This document shows, in pieces, positions 58,871 through 64,000 of a stretch of 64,000 nucleotides of DNA. This DNA is from Mya arenaria. Its lineage: Eukaryota; Mollusca; Bivalvia; Myida; Myidae. A program made the translations under genes and the position numbers. The notes under the pieces were generated by a model, which was not told where the DNA came from, searched no databases, and saw only the letters and a list, made by a program, of their open reading frames with translations. The stretch spans positions 68,420,723-68,484,722 of the forward strand of contig NC_069127.1 in the NCBI RefSeq assembly GCF_026914265.1, in the 5' to 3' direction. The first letter of the stretch is position 1; each line of letters begins with the position of its first letter.

Positions 58871-61800
58871 GTAAAATGTATGCCTGTATTAGTATTACAA
58901 GTAATATGTATTAATATATCATTTATGGGAATACCAACATAGTATATGTATGAAAGATGCACTCTTACTCCAAAATAAGAAGCACCACAATTAATACATT
59001 TGTTTTTATTTACCGAAAAGGATGAATAAATATCGAAAATAATGGTTCTTATGAAGGATACCGTGTTTAATTTGAAAGAAAGGTGCAGAAAACACGGTAT
59101 TTCTACCTTATAACATTATTATATTGCGTAATAATTTCACTTCGATAGCATAGAAATATCTAAGCAAATGTGTTGTTACGAAATATTCACTACCATCTTG
59201 TTTACCGATGCTTTATCGGACTTAATAGTTCATCACTGTAAATATTTTAGGACCCATCATTCATTTAATATTTGTGAGTTTTCAGCTCTGTTTTCAACAG
59301 GGTTGCGATCTTGCTATCAGTAATTAATATTATCCTAAATGCATTATTTAGTCAGTTGTTAAAGGTTGATCTCTCAAAATGTATGTTTGTTATACATGTT
59401 TATGTATTGATTTTAAGTACGAGTATCACTTTAACATTTACCATTTAGGTTAGTTTCTGTATATAAGTTATAGCTTAATTTTACTGTTTTACATTACACC
59501 AACATTCCTCATTCCTGACTTCACTTACGGTCTACCTTTCACGACAGTCATGTTCAATACATATCACACAATCAATTTTAAATGAAATATGAATGTTTTT
59601 GTGTGACAAAACCCATCTGTCAGTAAACACTTAAAAACATACGACATATCATTCGCCACTATCAAGTACAGGAGTAGCTCACCTGTGCTTCATGCCTAGA
59701 CCTACCGCGGTAGATACCCCGATTATTTGGGTACAATAAGATGTTAATCATAAATCGTATCGCGGAAGGACACAAAGCGGTTGATTACGCCAAACTGGTT
59801 AACCGCAAAATCTATTAAGCTATTAACGACATTGACATTGAAGATTTTGCACTACTTTGCTGACGAAAAAATACTTGACTAATTGAATGATAAATGAGAA
59901 TATCAATGCTTTTATCAAAGTTCTTAATTTTATTCGGTTCAAAACCAGTTGTTGGCATTTTGACGGTGAAAAGGTTCACTTTCCTCTCCTCTGGAACCTG
60001 TTTCAATAATATATCCGATTTTATTTTTAATTGTAAATTGGAATCATCTAATGGTCATATTTCCGTTACTTTTCTTCATTTTTGTGTGAATTTAACATAA
60101 TCTAGTATCAAAACTGAACATGAATGTGAAGACAAAAAAACAACCTTTTGAAGCTTGTGACTTAACGATTTACGGATTTAAAGTAGTTTATGTTACGTCA
60201 GAGATGATTTTAATGTTACGGGCCCATTTAGCTCAAATATAGTCGAACTGCGTTGACTCGAACTCGTTTGGCTCGATTTCCTTTTTGTCTCGAACTGGAT
60301 ATAAAGGACGGATTTCTTTCTACTGAAGGAATGCATCCTCGCATCACTCGAATTTCCCGAGGCTCGATGTTTTTTCGCCTGTCCCTGTGAGTTCGAGCCA
60401 ACGGGGTTCGTGTGTGCATCAGAAATGGGTTTGAAAATATTTGACCGGAGCATATTGTCAGTAGTGCGATAATCCACACACAAAACGCCTTAATTAAAAT
60501 ATAGGTGACGTTTATATATCGTTAACATTTATGCATGTCAATGAGCAAAATAAACTCTTCTGGGAGGGATGTATTCCTTTATATAGTAGATAGTATATAG
60601 TATACTAGGCAAAACGACGTCACATACTAGGTTCAAATCCGATACAATATTATACTGCATCTAAATAAAAAGCATGTAAATTGTAAAAAATAAACAATGA
60701 AAAAACATTTACAAAACATTTTTCAATAACCAAAATCTAGAATTTGAAGGAAATCCCCAAATCTATAGTTAATCGCTTTAACCCATGCGCAAAGCGTATC
60801 ATATGAGGCATGATTTCTTTGATAACCGTCAACCTCATCTTTGATTAGACTTTAATTAAAGATTTGAAGACATCGATATTGCCACCCCCACTTCAGATGT
60901 TATGATCCATGTAAACTGTCTGCTACACGATAGCCTTGATAGCCTCCCTCAAAACACGAAAACACCCTCCCGTGCATCAATCAGAATTCCCCCAGCGAAG
61001 TTACCACCCTCTTCGTTTGATCAAGCTATGCTCAAAGGTGAGTGCATTGTTTATGTGATCATTTGGGAGCTTCTTTTGTTTTAAAATGGTTGATTGTATA
61101 CGTAAATGTCCCTCTCGAAGATTTAAACGTTAATGATGAGATAGGTGATAAGATAGAACATCGCCACGTGCGGGTTGACAAAGCGCGTGCACAGGAACGC
61201 CCAAATGCACTGCTTAATTATAGAGCCTCCGTCGGCGATACACTTGATGTGAAGAGGACAACGCATTAAACGGAGCTAATGATGTTCTGGTTATAGTCAT
61301 TTAGACACACGTTATTTTTGTATTGCTTCTACCGCAAGTCTTGTAGCGCAAAAGCAAGCTCGTTTAGAAACTTTGAACTCGAAAGCTGGTTTGATCACTC
61401 GGTGTTTACATACCATTTGATTTTTAGTTTGTCCATCTTTCTTGTTTCTTTGATAATAGCTTAAGTTTCGTACCTGGCCGCCATCCCGAGTAATTGTTTT
61501 AACAACATTACAGGGCAAACATAAAAGATGATCAGCCCTGTGAACTTCAAAGGAAAACTGACGTGAATGATCTACATTAATTAGTCGCTTACTCTCTGCC
61601 AAAACGTAGATACCTATCCCCTCTTTGATTGGAGTGATTTGGCCTTAAATTCAAAGACGGCAGATTGGGTCAAAGTTTAGGCTAAATAGATCAACTTCTA
61701 ACTATTCGCTTTGTAAATAATGTTTATGAGAAAATCACTTGTAGAGCTAGAACGTACCTCCCTAGCTCATATTAATTGTCGGCTTCTTTGAAGTTAATTG

Positions 61801-62460
61801 ATCCTTACCGCCTGTTAATAACGCAAAAGCACCTCTTTTATCTTGTTGATGTGTATTTAGGTTTAACACAGTAATGTTTTGATTGACGTCTCCCGCCTCC
61901 TGAGTGCCTCCAATTACTCATGAAAACAGTGGTACAACATACACCCGGTAATCAGCCTGCTAAATAGTCTGCGATTCCATAGTCTACCTAGCACGCGCAA
62001 TATGTTGACCAAAGCATTGGGGGTACATCTTTGTCAGAAATATCGGTGCATGCTTGTGCGCTGCTTTGATCTGTATAACAGTGTGTGATGTTTCATTTTT
62101 TTTGTAAATCGATAAACACCCAGTAATTTCCTGTTGTTATATGTTTTCCGTTAGTTTATAGAGTTTATCCTTGAACTGGAAAAGATAATTCACTGTTTCA
62201 TACACTTAAATAACAATCTAATATGTCTATTCACTATTTTGAAATTTAAGTCCGCTCTCACTTTTAAATCATATCAAACGCCAGCGTGAACAAGATTAGA
62301 TCATGATTTCAATGACTTCATTTCCGAAAGGATGTTACGTTCGCATACTATTTCGCGTTATTTGAGCATCGTTTGCGTTAATAATATTCATGAATTAGCG
62401 TCGATACTATTAAAAGTAAAACCAAATATAGGTATCAGAAATAGAAACAGACTAATAATA
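58871..62460. other. Gene-free stretch
   Basis: No exon recognised. A stretch near 60230-60420 has repeated CTCGAACT/TCGAACTCG/GGCTCGA phrases typical of a decayed dispersed repeat. A small imperfect hairpin with ATACCGTGTTT arms lies at about 59057-59104. Confidence 0.45.
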
Positions 62461-62468
62461 TATGTCAT

Positions 62469-62567
62469 GTGTTCCCGTTCCGGATAGAAAAATCCGACCC
62501 GAGGTCATATGCGTTGCCAGGTAACGAGGCTTGCGGTATAAAAAAAAATTCTATCCGGAACGGACAC
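62469..62567. repeat. Inverted repeat (palindromic element)
   Basis: Arms GTGTTCCCGTTCCGGATAG (62469-62487) and CTATCCGGAACGGACAC (62551-62567) are complementary with small mismatches, around a 63-bp loop containing GACCCGAGG and GTAACGAGG. It resembles the palindromic element at 29439-29525 in size and loop motif. Confidence 0.7.
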
Positions 62568-63008
62568 AAATGATAAATATTTTTGTAGCATACCTTTAAT
62601 TACATTTTTTGTGAAGGAAATACATAAAAAAATCGCATTTTGTACATTTCACCAAAAACGCGTGCGATGATGTTTACTGACATCATGACACGCAGTAATT
62701 TGTTTTCACTGCATACGTCAATAAGTTCCTTCGATATCACGTCTTTTAAGGGTTATATGGTTTCGTTTTCAATGTATATTTTTGTAAAGTTTAAGTTACT
62801 GGAACTCATCTATTGAAATCTCATAATCACGATTACATAAAGTGTATAATAAAAGAAAATGAAAGTAATACGTCACAGCGCGTGACTAATCTGGCAAAGG
62901 GCGTGGGGGTGCCAGATGGAGTTTTCCAGCACGGCTGAATTCACCGGAAATGCCTATCCGGTGTGCTACAAAAAAGATCTAAGTACATAAATCGGTCGAT
63001 GCAATTGC

Positions 63009-63745
63009 TTTTGCTATCGCCAATCAGTAGATACAACTTGTTTTGCTATTTGAATCCATCCCCAATCAGTAGTGATACAATTTGTTTTGCTATTTGTATC
63101 AATCGCCAATCAGTAGATACAACTGGTTTTGCTATTTGAATCCATCCCCAATCAGTAGTGATACAATTTGTTTTGCTATTTGTATCAATCGCCAATCAGT
63201 AGATACAACTTGTTTTGCTATTTGAATCCATCCCCAATCAGTAGTGATACAATTTGTTTTGCTATTTGTATCAATCGCCAATCAGTAGATACAACTTGTT
63301 TTGCTATTTGAATCCATCCCCAATCAGTAGTGATACAATTTGTTTTGCTATTTGTATCAATCGCCAATCAGTAGATACAACTTGTTTTGCTATTTGAATC
63401 CATCCCCAATCAGTAGTGATACAATTTGTTTTACTATTTGTATCAATCGCCAATCAGTAGATACAACTTGTTTTTGCTATTTGAATCCATCCCCTATCAG
63501 TAGTGATACAATTTGTTTTGCTATTTGTATCAATCGCCAATCAGTAGATACAACTTGTTTTTGCTATTTGAATCCATCCCCAATCAGTAGTGATACAATT
63601 TGTTTTGCTATTTGTATCAATCGCCGATCAGTAGATACAACTTGTTTTGCTATTTGAATCCATCCCCAATCAGTAGTGATACAATTTGTTTTGCTATTTG
63701 TATCAATCGCCGATTAGTAGATACACCTTGTTTTATTGCCTTTAT
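63009..63745. repeat. 86-bp tandem satellite, about 8.5 units
   Basis: The phrase AATCGCCAATCAGTAG recurs at 63101, 63187, 63273, 63359, 63445, 63532, 63619 and 63705, a period of 86-87 bp. Each unit is two related 43-bp halves, one with ATCCATCCCCAATCAGTAGTGATACA and one with the CGCCAATCAGTAGATACA form, so there is a higher-order repeat. The Cys/Ile-rich plus-strand frame through it is a by-product and changes phase, since 86 is not a multiple of three. Confidence 0.95.
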
Positions 63746-64000
63746 AATTCTATGGTTGTAACACCTCTACCTAACCTTTTTGCGAGTCAGCGTACGGAAC
63801 ACTGCATATTTAGTGTTTCGACGTCCATGTACTACTCTGTTGAGTTCAGAACATTCGGAGCTCCTCGGCCAATGTTATTGAAAACAACCTCGGATGTATA
63901 TGGACGGTTTACAATGTCAGAAATCGGGTCTTTTTAAGTCGCGTAGTATTCAATTTAGTAGTTAAACTTAGTGACTTAACTCTTGGAAATCTTAATTATG
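63746..64000. other. Right-edge sequence, nothing recognised
   Basis: About 255 bp after the satellite. It contains a short open plus-strand frame with no recognised domain. Confidence 0.4.

Noticed and set aside
60193-60483. Ser/Lys-rich open frames on the minus strand
   Set aside because: They overlap repeated TCGAACTCG-type phrases; probably a dispersed repeat, not a gene.
63340-63937. Repetitive Cys/Ile-rich plus-strand frames
   Set aside because: By-product of the 86-bp satellite. The period is not a multiple of three, so a coding repeat would not be kept.
1-64000. CRISPR arrays, bacterial operons, rRNA genes
   Set aside because: Nothing of the kind is seen. The tandem arrays lack the spacer-repeat pattern, and the genes are split by spliceosomal introns.

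Overview
The window looks like a metazoan nuclear genome, most likely a mollusc and probably a bivalve. It is AT-rich, its genes are split by introns into exons of 39-414 nt, it is dense in LINE, SINE and hairpin repeats, and its cryptochromes are of the Drosophila light-receptor type. The species cannot be named from sequence alone. Every host gene I can support is on the minus strand, so genes read from high to low coordinates.

The core (20.5-55.2 kb) holds three complete tandem copies of a type I (Drosophila-like, CRY1) cryptochrome gene, called here cry-C (43352-55176, most upstream), cry-B (34474-41579) and cry-A (20544-32682). Each has 11 recognisable coding exons. All internal exons (2-10) have identical lengths and phases in the three copies (140, 143, 176, 107, 141, 171, 141, 158, 200 nt), and each joined reading frame is open to a stop (564, 566 and 559 codons from the first recognised exon boundary). 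All keep the FAD-domain motifs and the four tryptophans of the electron-transfer chain. The residue facing flavin N5 is Cys in cry-A and cry-B, as in Drosophila CRY, but Asn in cry-C, as in vertebrate-type CRYs and (6-4) photolyases. The introns also differ: arrays of pseudo-splice donors, pseudo-copies of exon 10, an intron-2 minisatellite that varies in size, and LINEs in single copies.

The left part (0.9-14.9 kb) holds a second family. One gene (8752-14863) can be assembled exon by exon with consistent phases: signal peptide, short Cys/N-glycosylation exon, CUB-like 114-residue domain, two LDL-receptor class A modules, a Thr-rich mucin-like stalk and one transmembrane segment. The 5' part of a second tandem copy lies at 885-2915 and runs off the left edge. 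The duplicated block is about 3-3920 against 12235-17000.

The rest is mostly repeats: two copies of one 5'-truncated or decayed LINE family (4720-6690 and 49537-51823), a Tx1/L1-like LINE with a 15-bp target-site duplication (26432-28928), two old Jockey/CR1-like RT fragments, tRNA-like SINE heads, a TA-flanked inverted-repeat element nested inside a hairpin repeat (57954-58571), and minisatellites, including an 86-bp array near the right end (63009-63745). From 55.2 kb to the right end no host gene is recognised. No viral or LTR element was recognised.
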